Positions 20,511 through 29,697 are shown, numbered from the stretch's first letter. The stretch is DNA of 64,000 bases from Mesorhizobium loti (GCA_014189435.1 CP050293.1:1679001-1743000); one strand, 5' to 3'. Translations and numbers: made by a program. Notes: a model not told the origin generated them from the letters alone.

Positions 20511-21302
20511 ATGTCCGATATTCCGCTGTTTTCTGAGCGCCTGAGCCGGCGCACGTTCCTCGGTGCATCTGCCTTGGGCGCGGCTTCCGTGGCTCTTTCG
20601 GCGTGCACCACGACGGATGTGGGGCCGCCGCCGCCGGTGGCGGCACCGCCAAGCGATCCGGCTTTCGGCGATACCGCAAGCATGTATGCGGCGCGCACCG
20701 ATGAGGGCTATCAGCTGCCGGCAATCCCGGTCGCTAAGCTCGATCCGAAGTTCGTGCGCCAGATCGTGTCCGATCCGACCGGAGAAAAACCCGGCACGAT
20801 CGTCGTCGATGTCTCCGAGCACTTCCTCTATCTGGTGCGCGACGGCGGCAACGCAATCCGCTATGGCGTCAGTTTAGGCAAGGCCGGCTTCGGATGGACC
20901 GGCAGCGCCGTGGTTCAGGCGAGGAAGAAGTGGCCGGTCTGGACGCCGCCGCCGGAAATGATCCAGCGCCGGCCGGAACTGGCGAAATACAAGGACGGCA
21001 TGCCGCCTGGCCCACAGAGCCCGCTCGGCGCCCGCGCGCTGTATCTGTTCCGCGACGGCAAGGACACGATGTACCGGCTGCACGGCACGCCGGAGTGGGA
21101 TTCCATCGGCAAGAACGCATCGTCGGGCTGTGTGCGCTTCATGAACCAGGACATCATCGACCTCTACAGCCGGATCAACGGCCCAGCACAGGTCTTCGTG
21201 CGCCCCAATTTGTCGGCCGCCGGCAAGATCATGGCCGTGTCGAACAGGACGGCCGAGCCGATCGATGCGGGCGTGCCAAGGGACGCGGAAATGTTGAAGT
21301 AA
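20511..21302 (+). CDS. L,D-transpeptidase (YkuD domain), lipoprotein or Tat-exported
   Basis: A 263-residue exported enzyme that cross-links or anchors peptidoglycan. The N-terminus combines a twin-arginine-like motif (SRRTFLG, residues 12-18) with a lipobox LSAC, Cys32. After a Pro-rich linker comes the YkuD domain with the catalytic segment HGTPEWDSIGKNASSGCVRF, nucleophile Cys207. The family is abundant in rhizobia, which build many 3-3 cross-links. The gene diverges from the MATE pump gene and converges on the esterase-like gene. Confidence 0.92.
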   Translation: MSDIPLFSERLSRRTFLGASALGAASVALSACTTTDVGPPPPVAAPPSDPAFGDTASMYAARTDEGYQLPAIPVAKLDPKFVRQIVSDPTGEKPGTIVVDVSEHFLYLVRDGGNAIRYGVSLGKAGFGWTGSAVVQARKKWPVWTPPPEMIQRRPELAKYKDGMPPGPQSPLGARALYLFRDGKDTMYRLHGTPEWDSIGKNASSGCVRFMNQDIIDLYSRINGPAQVFVRPNLSAAGKIMAVSNRTAEPIDAGVPRDAEMLK

Positions 21303-21314
21303 GAGCCTTCGCGA

Positions 21315-21357
21315 CCTGCTCAGGCGGACGCGCACGGCGCGTCCGCCTGAGCAGGTG
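21315..21357. terminator. Perfect hairpin shared by converging genes
   Basis: A 19-bp perfect stem (21315-21333 with 21339-21357) and a five-base loop, left arm ACCTGCTCAGGCGGACGCG. It lies between the L,D-transpeptidase stop and the stop of the opposing esterase-like gene. There is no clear T tract, so termination in both directions is likely but inferred. Confidence 0.65.
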
Positions 21358-21360
21358 TCG

Positions 21361-22839
21361 TTACTTCTTGGCCAGACCCGGAAGCGTGACCTGATAGACC
21401 AGGAACATGGTGTCGACATCGGCGCCGTCCTCGGCCTTGTAGGGCGCGCCGACCTGGAAGCCGTCCTGGGCGAGGAAGTCGTTGTCGTTGGCGACGAACA
21501 GGAAGTAGTCGTCGGGCAGCTTCGGATCGAGAACGCTGACCACCGACATCGCCTCCCACTTCTCCGACAAATTGTTCTTGTCGTTCGGCGCGCCATTGTG
21601 CAGGCCGAAGCGGCCGAGTTCGGCACTGTCGTTGATGTCGATGAACGGCGTCAGCTTGGCCGGCGTCACCGACGGGTCGAGCACGCCCTTGGGCGCCAGC
21701 GGTTTGTCGGCGGCATCGAAGGCGCCGCCGGCGATGTCGGTTGCGGCCGAGACGTCGACGACGAAGATCTGGCGCACCAGCGAGGTGTCGCCCTTCAGCC
21801 CCTGGCCGTTGCCGCTGTCGCGCGTCAGCATCAGGAAGGTGTTGTCGGAGAGCGCTACGATCTCGCTTTGCGCGGCGATCTTGGTCTTGCCCTTGGCATC
21901 CTTGAACACCGGCAGCGGCACGACATACTCATGCGCCAGCTTGAGATGGCCGAGGTCGGATGCGTCGTAGACCAGCGCCCTGGTGTTCTGGCGGGTCGAG
22001 CCGGAATCGCCGCCATCCTGGCGAGGCGCCGACTGCAGCACGGCGATCAGGAACTTGCCGTCCGGCGTCATCGCCATGCCTTCAAGACCCTGGTTGTTCT
22101 GGCGGCCGGTATCGGGATCCTTCGGATCGGGTTCGGCAGCACCTGGGCCTGGATTGTCCGAGGCAAAGTTCGGCGCGCCGTGACGCATCGGCACCAGCGC
22201 AGCCGGTGGCTGGGTCGCCGACAACAGATGTCCGTCGGCGGAGAACCGATAGATGTTCGGGCCGTATTCGTCGGAGATGAACATCGAACCATCGGGCAGC
22301 CGCACGATCGCCTCGTTGTCGAGCGCCAGCTTGCCATTGTCGGCCTGCGGCAGGATCGGCATGTCGCCGCTTGCCGCGCGCACGCCGTTGAGCGGATCGA
22401 GGCCGGTGGCATCAGCGCCCTTGTCATCGGTGAGCAGCATGGTGTCGGCAAGCGTCGCCTTGACGCCCGTCTGCTCCTGGCCGGCTGCGGGTGCCGCGCC
22501 CGGTGCGACCGGGGCAAATTCGATGCCGATCGTGTTGAGGCGCGGCCGGTAGTCGGTGGTGCCGACGACATTGTAGCCACGGTCCGGCAGCAGCCAGAGC
22601 GAACCCTTGTAGCCGGCGGCGTCATGCGTCCAGCCTGATGTGTCGATCGCCATGCCGGAACCGGAGCCGAACGTCTCGCCGAACTTGTCGCGCTGAGCGG
22701 CCGGGATGCGGCCGACGCCGACCAGCCCCTTGTTGACGAGGCCGCCGACGGTCGCGGTGCTGTCGGCGAGCGCCGGCGTCAAGGCGGAGAACAAGGCCAG
22801 CGCGACGCCGAGCGACGCGGTTCGGTACAGGTGTTTCAT
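21361..22839 (-). CDS. Exported esterase-like / phytase-like family protein (PF13449 type)
   Basis: A 492-residue secreted protein with a Sec signal peptide (LGVALALFSALTPALADS, cut near residue 26). The mature part carries blocks typical of the esterase-like activity of phytase family: GMAIDTSGWTHDAAGYKGSLWLLPDRGYN near the start, ISDEYGPNIYRFS and EGMAMTPDGKFLIAVLQS in the middle, and SEKWEAMSVVSVLDPKLPDDYFLFVANDND near the end, probably a six-bladed beta propeller. The substrate is not known. It sits alone, between the L,D-transpeptidase gene and the methylamine genes. Confidence 0.85.
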   Translation of the reverse strand: MKHLYRTASLGVALALFSALTPALADSTATVGGLVNKGLVGVGRIPAAQRDKFGETFGSGSGMAIDTSGWTHDAAGYKGSLWLLPDRGYNVVGTTDYRPRLNTIGIEFAPVAPGAAPAAGQEQTGVKATLADTMLLTDDKGADATGLDPLNGVRAASGDMPILPQADNGKLALDNEAIVRLPDGSMFISDEYGPNIYRFSADGHLLSATQPPAALVPMRHGAPNFASDNPGPGAAEPDPKDPDTGRQNNQGLEGMAMTPDGKFLIAVLQSAPRQDGGDSGSTRQNTRALVYDASDLGHLKLAHEYVVPLPVFKDAKGKTKIAAQSEIVALSDNTFLMLTRDSGNGQGLKGDTSLVRQIFVVDVSAATDIAGGAFDAADKPLAPKGVLDPSVTPAKLTPFIDINDSAELGRFGLHNGAPNDKNNLSEKWEAMSVVSVLDPKLPDDYFLFVANDNDFLAQDGFQVGAPYKAEDGADVDTMFLVYQVTLPGLAKK

Positions 22840-23149
22840 GGATAATCCTCTTTGTGACAGATGTGCCGGAGCGGCCGCGGGACGAAAAGCTGAAAGAGGT
22901 GCGACATCGATGATGCCGCGCGCGCCTCCCCGAAACGCGGTCTACGGCGCGAACATGATGCTTGCGTGACAGCGCGCCGTGCATGCCCGCCGTCTTCTTC
23001 ACGCGCCGCTAAAAACGTGCGCCTGGCGGGAAGAATTGATCACTCCGTCAGGCTCTGGTTGACGAAAAGCGGTGTGCTCGCACCGCACTAGACACTTATG
23101 TCCAGTGCGTATATGGTCCAGCCTTCGGACCAACCGTGGAGGGGAAGCC
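22840..23149. other. Intergenic stretch without recognised gene
   Basis: These 310 bases separate the divergent esterase-like and dimethylglycine dehydrogenase-like genes. They should hold both promoters, but no convincing palindromic operator, RNA gene or repeat was recognised. The only clear signal is the purine-rich GGAGGGG at 23138-23144 before the TTG start at 23150. Confidence 0.5.
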
Positions 23150-25561
23150 TTGAAGTCGCACTACCGCGCAGTCGTCATCGGGGGTGGCGTGGTCGGGGCC
23201 TCGGTCCTCTACCATCTGACGCGATTCGGCTGGAGCGATGTGGCGCTGATCGAGCGTGCCGAACTGACGGCCGGCTCGACCTGGCACGCGGCGGCCGGGT
23301 TCCATGCGCTCAACGCCGACCCCAACGTGGCGGCGCTGCAGGACTACACCATCAATCTCTACCGCGAGATCGAGGCCGAATCCGGCCAAGATATCGGCCT
23401 GCACATGACCGGCGGCGTCAACATCGCCAGCGATCCCGCGCGCTGGGAATGGCTGAAATCGGCCTGGGCGGTGTTCCAGTCGGTCGGCATCGAGACAGCG
23501 CGCCTGGTCACGCCCGACGAGATCAAGGCGATCTGCCCGATCGTCGACGTCACCGGCGTTCTCGGCGGCCTCTATGATTCCAACGAAGGCCATCTCGACC
23601 CGTACGGCACGACGCACGCCTATGCCGGTGCTGCAAAAAAGCGCGGCGCCGACATCATCCTGCGCAACCGGGTCGTCGAGCTGAAGGCGCGCGCCGACGG
23701 GCGCTGGGACGTCGTCACGGAGCAGGGCACCATCATCGCCGAGCATGTCGTCAATGCCGGCGGGCTGTGGGCAAAGCAGCTCGGCCGCATGGCCGGCGTC
23801 GACCTGCCGGTGACGCCGATGGAGCACCACTATTTCATCACCGAGGACATTCCCGAGATCGCAGCACTCGACCGGGAAATCGGTATCGCCGTCGATCTCG
23901 ATGGCTTTTCGTATCTGCGGCAAGAGCGCAAGGGCGTGCTGCTTGGCGTCTACGAGCAGAACCCAAAGCACTGGAACATGGATGGCGCGCCGTGGGACTA
24001 CGGCATCGAGCTGATCCCGGAAGACATCGACCGCATCAGCCCGGAACTCGCCAAGGCGCATGAGCGCTTCCCTTGCCTGGCGACGGCCGGTATCCGCAAA
24101 TGGGTCAACGGCGCCTTCACCTTCACGCCGGACGGCAACCCGATCGTCGGGCCGGTGCGCGGGTTGAAGAACTACTGGGTCGCCTGCGGCGTCATGGCCG
24201 GTTTCAGCCAGGGCGGCGGCGTCGGCAAATCGCTGGCCGAATGGATGATATATGGCGAGCCGCAGGCCGACATCTTCGGCATGGACATTGCCCGCTACGG
24301 TGCCTTCGCCGCCAACCGCGAATATCTCAGGCAGACGACGCGCCAGTTCTATTCGCGCCGCTTCGTCATGACCTTTCCCAATGAGCGGCTGCCGGCTGGG
24401 CGGCCGCTGAAACGCCCCGGCGCCTATGATGGGATGAGCGCGGCGGGATGCGAATGGACGGCGTCCTGGGGGCTGGAAATCCCCGCCTATTTCGCGCCGA
24501 TGGGTTTTCGCGAGAACACGACGCTGCGCCGTTCCAATGCCTTCGACATCGTCGGCGACGAGGCGCTGCAGGTGCGCCGTGCCGCTGGTCTGGTCGATAT
24601 CTCGGCCTATTCGCGCTATGCGGTCTCGGGGCCTGGCGCTGAAGCGTGGCTCGACCGGCTGCTCGCCTGCAAGCTGCCGAAAGCGGGACAGGCGAGGCTG
24701 GCGCCAATGCTCGGCCATGACGGGCGGCTGAAGGGCGACCTCACCGTGTTCAACTGGGGCGGCGGCGACTACTGGCTGATGGGCTCCTACTATCTCCGGG
24801 AATTCCACATGCGCTGGTTCGAGGCCCATGCAGCGCAGGGCGTCACCGTCACCGACCTTTCCGACACGATGAGCGGCTTCCTGCTGACCGGGCCGAATGC
24901 GCGCAAGATCCTGGAGCGCACGACGCATCAGGACGTGTCCGGCGCAGCATTGCCATTCATGGCCTGCGGCGCATTCGACATCGGCATGGTGCAGGCACGT
25001 GTAGCGCGGCTGTCGATCGCGGGCGAACTCGGCTTCGAGATCAGTTGCCCCGCGACCATGCATGCCACTCTGCGCGAAACGCTGCTGGCCGCGGGCGAGG
25101 ATCTCGGCCTTGCCGAAATCGGTTACTATGCGCTCAACGCATTGCGGCTGGAAAAAAGCTTCGGCATCTGGTCGCGCGAATTCACGCAAGGGTATACGCC
25201 CGGCCTGACCGGCCTCGACCGCTTCATCGCTTTCGGCAAGGGCGATTTCATCGGCCGCGAAGCGGCGCTGAAGGAGCGGAAGGCGGGCAGCGGCCAATGC
25301 CTGGTGACCTTGGACATCGATGCGCTCGACGCCGACGCCAGCGGCTTCGAGCCGGTCTGGCACCAGGGCCGGCGCGTCGGCTTCGTCACGTCGGGCGGCT
25401 ATGGCTATACGGTCGGCAAGAGCCTGGCGCTGGCGCTTGTCGACCGCGATTTCGCAGGCGAGGGCACCGCGCTCTCGGTGCATGTCGTGGGTGAGGAGCG
25501 GCCGGCGCGTGTCGTCGCGGCCTCGCCCTACGATCCCCTGGGCAAGGCGATGCGGCAATGA
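23150..25561 (+). CDS. Dimethylglycine/sarcosine dehydrogenase-like FAD enzyme fused to a GcvT domain
   Basis: An 803-residue two-part enzyme. TTG 23150 is chosen because GGAGGGG stands just before it and the FAD fold starts at once (VVIGGGVVGASVLYHL, residues ~8-23, followed by AELTAGSTWHAAAGFH). Residues ~1-430 form the DAO-type oxidase with an FAO_M segment; residues ~430-800 form a GcvT-like folate-binding module with LTGPNARKILERTT and ELGFEISCP. Members oxidise N-methyl groups of dimethylglycine or sarcosine and pass the carbon to tetrahydrofolate. The MttB-family gene follows 13 bases later. Confidence 0.9.
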   Translation: MKSHYRAVVIGGGVVGASVLYHLTRFGWSDVALIERAELTAGSTWHAAAGFHALNADPNVAALQDYTINLYREIEAESGQDIGLHMTGGVNIASDPARWEWLKSAWAVFQSVGIETARLVTPDEIKAICPIVDVTGVLGGLYDSNEGHLDPYGTTHAYAGAAKKRGADIILRNRVVELKARADGRWDVVTEQGTIIAEHVVNAGGLWAKQLGRMAGVDLPVTPMEHHYFITEDIPEIAALDREIGIAVDLDGFSYLRQERKGVLLGVYEQNPKHWNMDGAPWDYGIELIPEDIDRISPELAKAHERFPCLATAGIRKWVNGAFTFTPDGNPIVGPVRGLKNYWVACGVMAGFSQGGGVGKSLAEWMIYGEPQADIFGMDIARYGAFAANREYLRQTTRQFYSRRFVMTFPNERLPAGRPLKRPGAYDGMSAAGCEWTASWGLEIPAYFAPMGFRENTTLRRSNAFDIVGDEALQVRRAAGLVDISAYSRYAVSGPGAEAWLDRLLACKLPKAGQARLAPMLGHDGRLKGDLTVFNWGGGDYWLMGSYYLREFHMRWFEAHAAQGVTVTDLSDTMSGFLLTGPNARKILERTTHQDVSGAALPFMACGAFDIGMVQARVARLSIAGELGFEISCPATMHATLRETLLAAGEDLGLAEIGYYALNALRLEKSFGIWSREFTQGYTPGLTGLDRFIAFGKGDFIGREAALKERKAGSGQCLVTLDIDALDADASGFEPVWHQGRRVGFVTSGGYGYTVGKSLALALVDRDFAGEGTALSVHVVGEERPARVVAASPYDPLGKAMRQ

Positions 25562-25574
25562 GGAGGATTTTCTG

Positions 25575-27128
25575 ATGGTCGATGACGCGGCACGGGACAC
25601 AAGGCGCGAACGCCGGCGTGGACGCACGGGCGAAGCCGGCAGCGAAAGCAGCCGCCGGCCCAACTATCATTCGCTGAAGAACCCGTTCCTGCCGCAGCCG
25701 ATCTTTTCGGATGATCAGGTGGCTTCGATCCACGACACGGCACTGCGGGTGCTGGAAGAGCTTGGCATCAAGGTGCTGCTGCCGCAGGCGCGCGAGCATT
25801 TCGCCCGTGCCGGCGCCCTGGTCGACCCTGACACCGACATGGTGCGCATCGGCCGCGACATGGTGACGGCGGCACTTGCCTCGGCGCCGAAGTCGATCCA
25901 CGCTTATGCCGGTTCGCGCGCCCGCGATCTGACGCTCGAGCTCGGCTCGATGACCTTCCTGGCCGGGTGCGGGGCGCCCAACGTCACCGACCTCGAGCGC
26001 GGCCGGCGGCCGGGCACGCTCGCCGATTTCGAGGATCTGATGCGGCTGGTGCAGCATTTCGACGTGCTGCATATGCTGGGACCCTGCATCGAGCCGCAGG
26101 ATGTCGACAACCGCTTCCGCCACTACGCCGTCAACCGCGCGCAGCTGACGCTGTCGGACAAGTTTCCGTTCATCTTCGCGCGCGGCACGCCGCAGGTCGA
26201 GGACGGCTTCGAGATGCTGCGGCTGGCGCGCGGCCTGTCGCAGGACGAGTTTCTGGCGGGCGCGCATTGCTACACCGTCATCAACACCAACTCGCCGCGC
26301 CAGCTCGACATTCCGATGGCGCAAGGCATCATCGACTTCGCCCGCGCGGGCCAGGTCTCCGTCATCACGCCGTTCTGCCTGGCGGGCGCCATGGCGCCGA
26401 TCACGGTCGCCGGCGCGCTGACGCTGCAGCATGCCGAGGCGCTGGCCGGGCTGACGCTAGCGCAGATCGTGCGGCCGGGTGCGCCGGTCGTCTACGGCTC
26501 GTTCTCCTCCAATGTCGACATGAAATCCGGTGCGCCGGCCTTCGGCACGCCCGAGCATGTCAAGGCGACGCTGGGCGCCGGTCAGCTGGCGCGCTTCACC
26601 GGGCTGCCCTGGCGGTCCGGCGGCGGCAGCGCGGCCAACATCTCCGATGCGCAGGCCGCGCACGAAACGCAGTTCGCGCTGTGGGGCTCGGTGCTGGCCG
26701 GAGCGACGATGTGCATCCATGCCGCCGGCTGGCTTGAGGGTGGCCTCAGTGTCTCCTTCGAGAAACTGATCACCGATATCGAGGCGCTGCAGACGGTGGC
26801 TGAACTTTGTGCCGCGACGCCCGGCGACACCGATACGATCGGTTTCGAAGCGATCGCCGAGGTGCAGCCGGGCGGGCACTTCTTCTCGGCCGGCCACACC
26901 ATGGCGCGCTACCGCACTGCTTTCTACGAGCCGCTGGTGGCCGACTGGTCGAATTTCGGCAATTGGACGCAAAGCGGCTCGAAGACGGCAAGCGAGCGCG
27001 CCACCGGGGTCTGGAGGCGCGCCCTTGCCGATTTCGTGCCTCCGGCGACGGCTGTTGCCACATCAGGCGTGCTGGATGAGTTCATCGCGCGGCGCACGGC
27101 AGAGGGCGGAGCGGCGCCGGTGTCGTAA
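25575..27128 (+). CDS. Trimethylamine methyltransferase (MttB) family protein, non-pyrrolysine
   Basis: A 517-residue corrinoid-methyltransferase-type TIM barrel. ATG 25575 follows GAGGAGGA, and the frame has no in-frame TAG, so it belongs to the pyrrolysine-free branch, whose studied members demethylate quaternary amines such as glycine betaine. Recognisable family blocks include HDTALRVLEELGIKV near residue 60 and ITPFCLAGAMAPITVAGAL and SAANISDAQAAHETQFALWG in the second half. It is co-transcribed with the dimethylglycine dehydrogenase-like gene. No corrinoid protein or activase gene lies nearby. The substrate is inferred, not shown. Confidence 0.87.
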   Translation: MVDDAARDTRRERRRGRTGEAGSESSRRPNYHSLKNPFLPQPIFSDDQVASIHDTALRVLEELGIKVLLPQAREHFARAGALVDPDTDMVRIGRDMVTAALASAPKSIHAYAGSRARDLTLELGSMTFLAGCGAPNVTDLERGRRPGTLADFEDLMRLVQHFDVLHMLGPCIEPQDVDNRFRHYAVNRAQLTLSDKFPFIFARGTPQVEDGFEMLRLARGLSQDEFLAGAHCYTVINTNSPRQLDIPMAQGIIDFARAGQVSVITPFCLAGAMAPITVAGALTLQHAEALAGLTLAQIVRPGAPVVYGSFSSNVDMKSGAPAFGTPEHVKATLGAGQLARFTGLPWRSGGGSAANISDAQAAHETQFALWGSVLAGATMCIHAAGWLEGGLSVSFEKLITDIEALQTVAELCAATPGDTDTIGFEAIAEVQPGGHFFSAGHTMARYRTAFYEPLVADWSNFGNWTQSGSKTASERATGVWRRALADFVPPATAVATSGVLDEFIARRTAEGGAAPVS

Positions 27129-27224
27129 AACACGGCAGTCGCGTAAGCGCCTGCCGCAACTTTCGCGATGTGATCGGTGCCGGGGTCATTGGCAATCGGC
27201 GCATGCCGTGCAGAGATGTGCGGC

Positions 27225-27980
27225 ATGCGCGAGGCCTTGATTGCAGTGGTGATCTTCCTGTGCCTGGTGGCAGCGCCGCTGGTCAGCATGGCGATCTGGC
27301 CCAGGCTGCCGGCCAGGCATCGCGACGACGATACCAACACCGTGGTCCGGCTGGCCGCCAATCTGTTCGGGGTCATGACCTCGCTGGTGCTCGGCCTGAT
27401 GATAAACTCGGCCAAGAACACCTTCGAATCGATCGACCACAATGTGCACGCCTATGCGACGGAGATGATCCTGCTCGACAGGATCTTGCGTCAGTATGGC
27501 CCTGAAGCCGACGCGGTGCGCGAACCGCTCACCGCCTATGTGCAGAGGGTGGCGGCCGGCTCGTCGCGAACCAGCGAGACCCCCGTTGTCGCTAACCAGC
27601 TGTCCGAACGCCTGCTGACGGAGATCGGCACCCGGCTGAGCGCGCTGGCGCCGGCGGACGCGGCGCGCGGCTCCATCTTGCAGGATGCCCGCCAGCGCCT
27701 GCAGAAAGTTCTTGAATTGCGCTGGGTGCTCATCGAGCAGTCGGAGGGCGCGATCCCCTGGCCGCTGATCGCCATGCTGGTTGCGTGGCTGGCGCTGATC
27801 TTCGCCAGCTTCGGCTTCAGGGCGCCCCGCAACGCGATAACGGTTTCGACCTTCGTGGTTTCGGCCGCGCTGATCGCCGGGGCGCTCTACCTGATCCTGG
27901 ACATGGACGTGCCGTTCTCCGGCCCGATCCAGATTTCATCGGCGCCGCTGGAGAGGGCGCTGGCTGAATTGCAGCGATGA
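27225..27980 (+). CDS. DUF4239 family membrane protein
   Basis: About 251 residues. Start uncertain: ATG 27225 gives a hydrophobic first helix (ALIAVVIFLCLVAAPLVSMA), while ATG 27216 would add three residues. The family pattern is clear: an early segment VVRLAANLFGVMTSLVLGLMIN, a long soluble helical middle (residues ~60-180), and two C-terminal membrane helices (PWPLIAMLVAWLALIFASFG and STFVVSAALIAGALYLILDM). The function is unknown; the topology recalls bestrophin-like proteins. It stands alone between the MttB-type gene and the ferritin-like gene. Confidence 0.82.
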   Translation: MREALIAVVIFLCLVAAPLVSMAIWPRLPARHRDDDTNTVVRLAANLFGVMTSLVLGLMINSAKNTFESIDHNVHAYATEMILLDRILRQYGPEADAVREPLTAYVQRVAAGSSRTSETPVVANQLSERLLTEIGTRLSALAPADAARGSILQDARQRLQKVLELRWVLIEQSEGAIPWPLIAMLVAWLALIFASFGFRAPRNAITVSTFVVSAALIAGALYLILDMDVPFSGPIQISSAPLERALAELQR

Positions 27981-28034
27981 TGCGGAACCGGCGGCATTCC
28001 CGGGCATTCATGGGAATGGCCAACGGAGGACGAC

Positions 28035-28349
28035 ATGGGATTCGACCAGTATCACGAACCGCCTGAAGAGCTGACGCAGAAGGTGCGGACCTTTGCCCGC
28101 ATGATCACCTCGCTGATCGAGGAGGCGGAAGCGATCGGCTGGTACGAACAGCGCATGTCGGTGGAAAAGGACCCGCAGGCGCGCGCCATCATGAAGAACG
28201 CGCAGGGCGAGGAGTTCAAGCATTTCGGCATGGATCTCGAATTCCTGCTGCGCCAGAAGAAGGACTGGCGGGCGGAACTGAAGGAAATCCTGTTCACCAC
28301 GGGTGACATCGTCAAGGCCGGCGAGAAGGGCGAGAAGAAGGTGGACTAG
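28035..28349 (+). CDS. Encapsulated-ferritin-like (EncFtn) protein, orphan
   Basis: A 104-residue two-helix ferritin-like protein. The metal-site pattern of encapsulin-associated ferritins is visible: Glu29 and Glu32 with Trp36-Tyr37 in IEEAEAIGWYEQR, and Glu60 with His63 in GEEFKHFGMDLEFLLR; these correspond, two residues shifted, to the ferroxidase ligands known in the R. rubrum protein. Such proteins form decamers that oxidise iron inside an encapsulin shell. Here no shell gene is adjacent and the C-terminus (AGEKGEKKVD) lacks an evident targeting peptide. GGAGGA precedes the ATG. The stop codon overlaps a repeat element. Confidence 0.83.
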   Translation: MGFDQYHEPPEELTQKVRTFARMITSLIEEAEAIGWYEQRMSVEKDPQARAIMKNAQGEEFKHFGMDLEFLLRQKKDWRAELKEILFTTGDIVKAGEKGEKKVD

Positions 28350-28492
28350 GGTGTGTTGATATTCAGGTGAGGCGGGCCTGCAAACGATGGCTTTCTGCGC
28401 TTCCGGTGCTCACGGACCCGAATGTCCGCTCCGCTCCGGTTCTCGAAAGCCATCATTTTCGGCTCGGCCTGACCTGAATCTCAACACACCCT
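28348..28492. repeat. Inverted-repeat element, family C full copy
   Basis: A 145-base element with inverted ends of about 49 bases: AGGGTGTGTTGATATTCAGG at the left and, reverse complemented, AGGGTGTGTTGAGATTCAGG at the right. Its left end overlaps the stop codon of the ferritin-like gene and its right end lies 41 bases from the stop of the lacI-type gene. A half copy occurs at 63274-63341. Confidence 0.85.
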
Positions 28493-28533
28493 GGCTCAGC
28501 GTTTGATAAATCCGCCTGGTCCTGCGGCTTCGG

Positions 28534-29559
28534 TCAATCGCTGTCGCGCGCGACCAGTTCCAGCGGCCAGACTTCGCGGATGATCCGTGGACCCTCCGGG
28601 CCTGCGAAGGCGGGAAGCGAGGCCAGCAGCATTTCGGCCAGCCGCTGTCCCATCGGCTCCAGCGCTGGGCGGAAGGCGGTCAGCGCCGGCGAAAAATAGC
28701 GGCAGAGCGGCGTGTCGACGATGACGGTCACCGCCATGTCGTGACCCGGCCTGATGCCCATCTCGGCCAGCGCCTTGCAGCCGCCAAGCGCCATCGCGTC
28801 ATTGTTGAAGATGATGGCGGTCGGCGGGTCCTTGGCGCGCATGACCTGCGGCGTCACCGCGTAGCCGCCGGCCTCGTTGATGAAGCCGGACGCGATCAGC
28901 TCGGGGTCGACCTCGATGCCGTGCCGCCGCAAGGCCTTGCGGTAGCCGGCCAGGAACAGATAGCCGAAGTTGAGGTCGAGCGACGGGCGGATAGCGGCGA
29001 TGCGGCGGTGGCCGCGCGCCACGAGGCGGTCGACCGCGTCGGCCCCGGCCTTCTCGAAATCAAGGTCGAGGGAAGGGTAGGACTTGGCCCCGGAACGGCT
29101 GCGCCCAAGCGTGGCGAACGGAAAGCCGGTCTGGGTGAGATAATCGATGCGCTCGTCCTCGCGCCGCGTCCAGGCCAGCAGCACCGCATCGGCGCGGCGC
29201 GTCTCGACGACACGGCGCAGGCGCTCCTGCTGGTAGTCGCCCGGCGCGCCCATCACCACGATGAGGTCGAGCCCGCTTTCGGCGAGCCTGGCCTGCAGCC
29301 CGATCAGGAACGGAATGAAGAACGGTTCGCCATATTGCTGGTCGCCCGGATGCGGCTGCAGCATGAACGCGATCGAATGGGTGGCGCCTTGCCGCAGACT
29401 GCGGCCCGACTGGTTCGGCGAATAGTTGAGCGTCCTGGCCGCCTCGAGCACGCGCTTTCGTGTGTCGGCGTTGACGTCGGCGCGACCGTTCAGCGCCCGC
29501 GACACGGTGCCGATCGAAATGTTCAGGTGACGGGCAAGGTCGTGAATGCTGGACGCCAA
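28534..29559 (-). CDS. LacI family transcriptional regulator
   Basis: A 341-residue repressor. The N-terminal helix-turn-helix IHDLARHLNISIGTVSRALN (residues 4-23) and hinge helix NQSGRSLRQG are followed by a periplasmic-binding-protein-like effector domain. It diverges from the sugar-catabolic operon at 29757. A pair of palindromic AAACGTTT sites (29670-29697) lies in the shared region, the expected type of LacI-family operator, so it probably controls that operon and perhaps itself. The effector is probably the transported sugar or a derivative. Confidence 0.93.
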   Translation of the reverse strand: MASSIHDLARHLNISIGTVSRALNGRADVNADTRKRVLEAARTLNYSPNQSGRSLRQGATHSIAFMLQPHPGDQQYGEPFFIPFLIGLQARLAESGLDLIVVMGAPGDYQQERLRRVVETRRADAVLLAWTRREDERIDYLTQTGFPFATLGRSRSGAKSYPSLDLDFEKAGADAVDRLVARGHRRIAAIRPSLDLNFGYLFLAGYRKALRRHGIEVDPELIASGFINEAGGYAVTPQVMRAKDPPTAIIFNNDAMALGGCKALAEMGIRPGHDMAVTVIVDTPLCRYFSPALTAFRPALEPMGQRLAEMLLASLPAFAGPEGPRIIREVWPLELVARDSD

Positions 29560-29669
29560 GTGACTGTTCTCCCCCTTGCTTGGCTAGCACCGGTAGCCGC
29601 TCAGGCCAAGGTGAGAAGACGATTTTCGCGAGCGGCCAATTGACATTCTACGCCTTCGGGTGTGTTCTC

Positions 29670-29697
29670 GTAAACGTTTACGGAAAAACGTTTACGG
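29670..29697. promoter_or_regulatory. Candidate LacI-family operator pair
   Basis: GTAAACGTTTAC (29670-29681) is a perfect 12-base palindrome, and a second AAACGTTT core (29686-29693, followed by ACGG) lies with its centre 14 bases away. The CG-centred AAACGTTT form is typical of LacI-family operators. The site lies 60-90 bases upstream of the oxidoreductase gene and about 110 bases upstream of the regulator start. Confidence 0.8.

Noticed and set aside
23096..25663. 855-codon open frame on the minus strand
   Set aside because: It is antisense to the dimethylglycine dehydrogenase-like gene. Its product is Arg/Ala/Gly-rich with no recognisable domain, as expected for shadow frames in high-GC DNA.
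25575..27128. Pyrrolysine codon in the MttB-family gene
   Set aside because: The frame has no in-frame TAG, so the protein belongs to the pyrrolysine-free branch.
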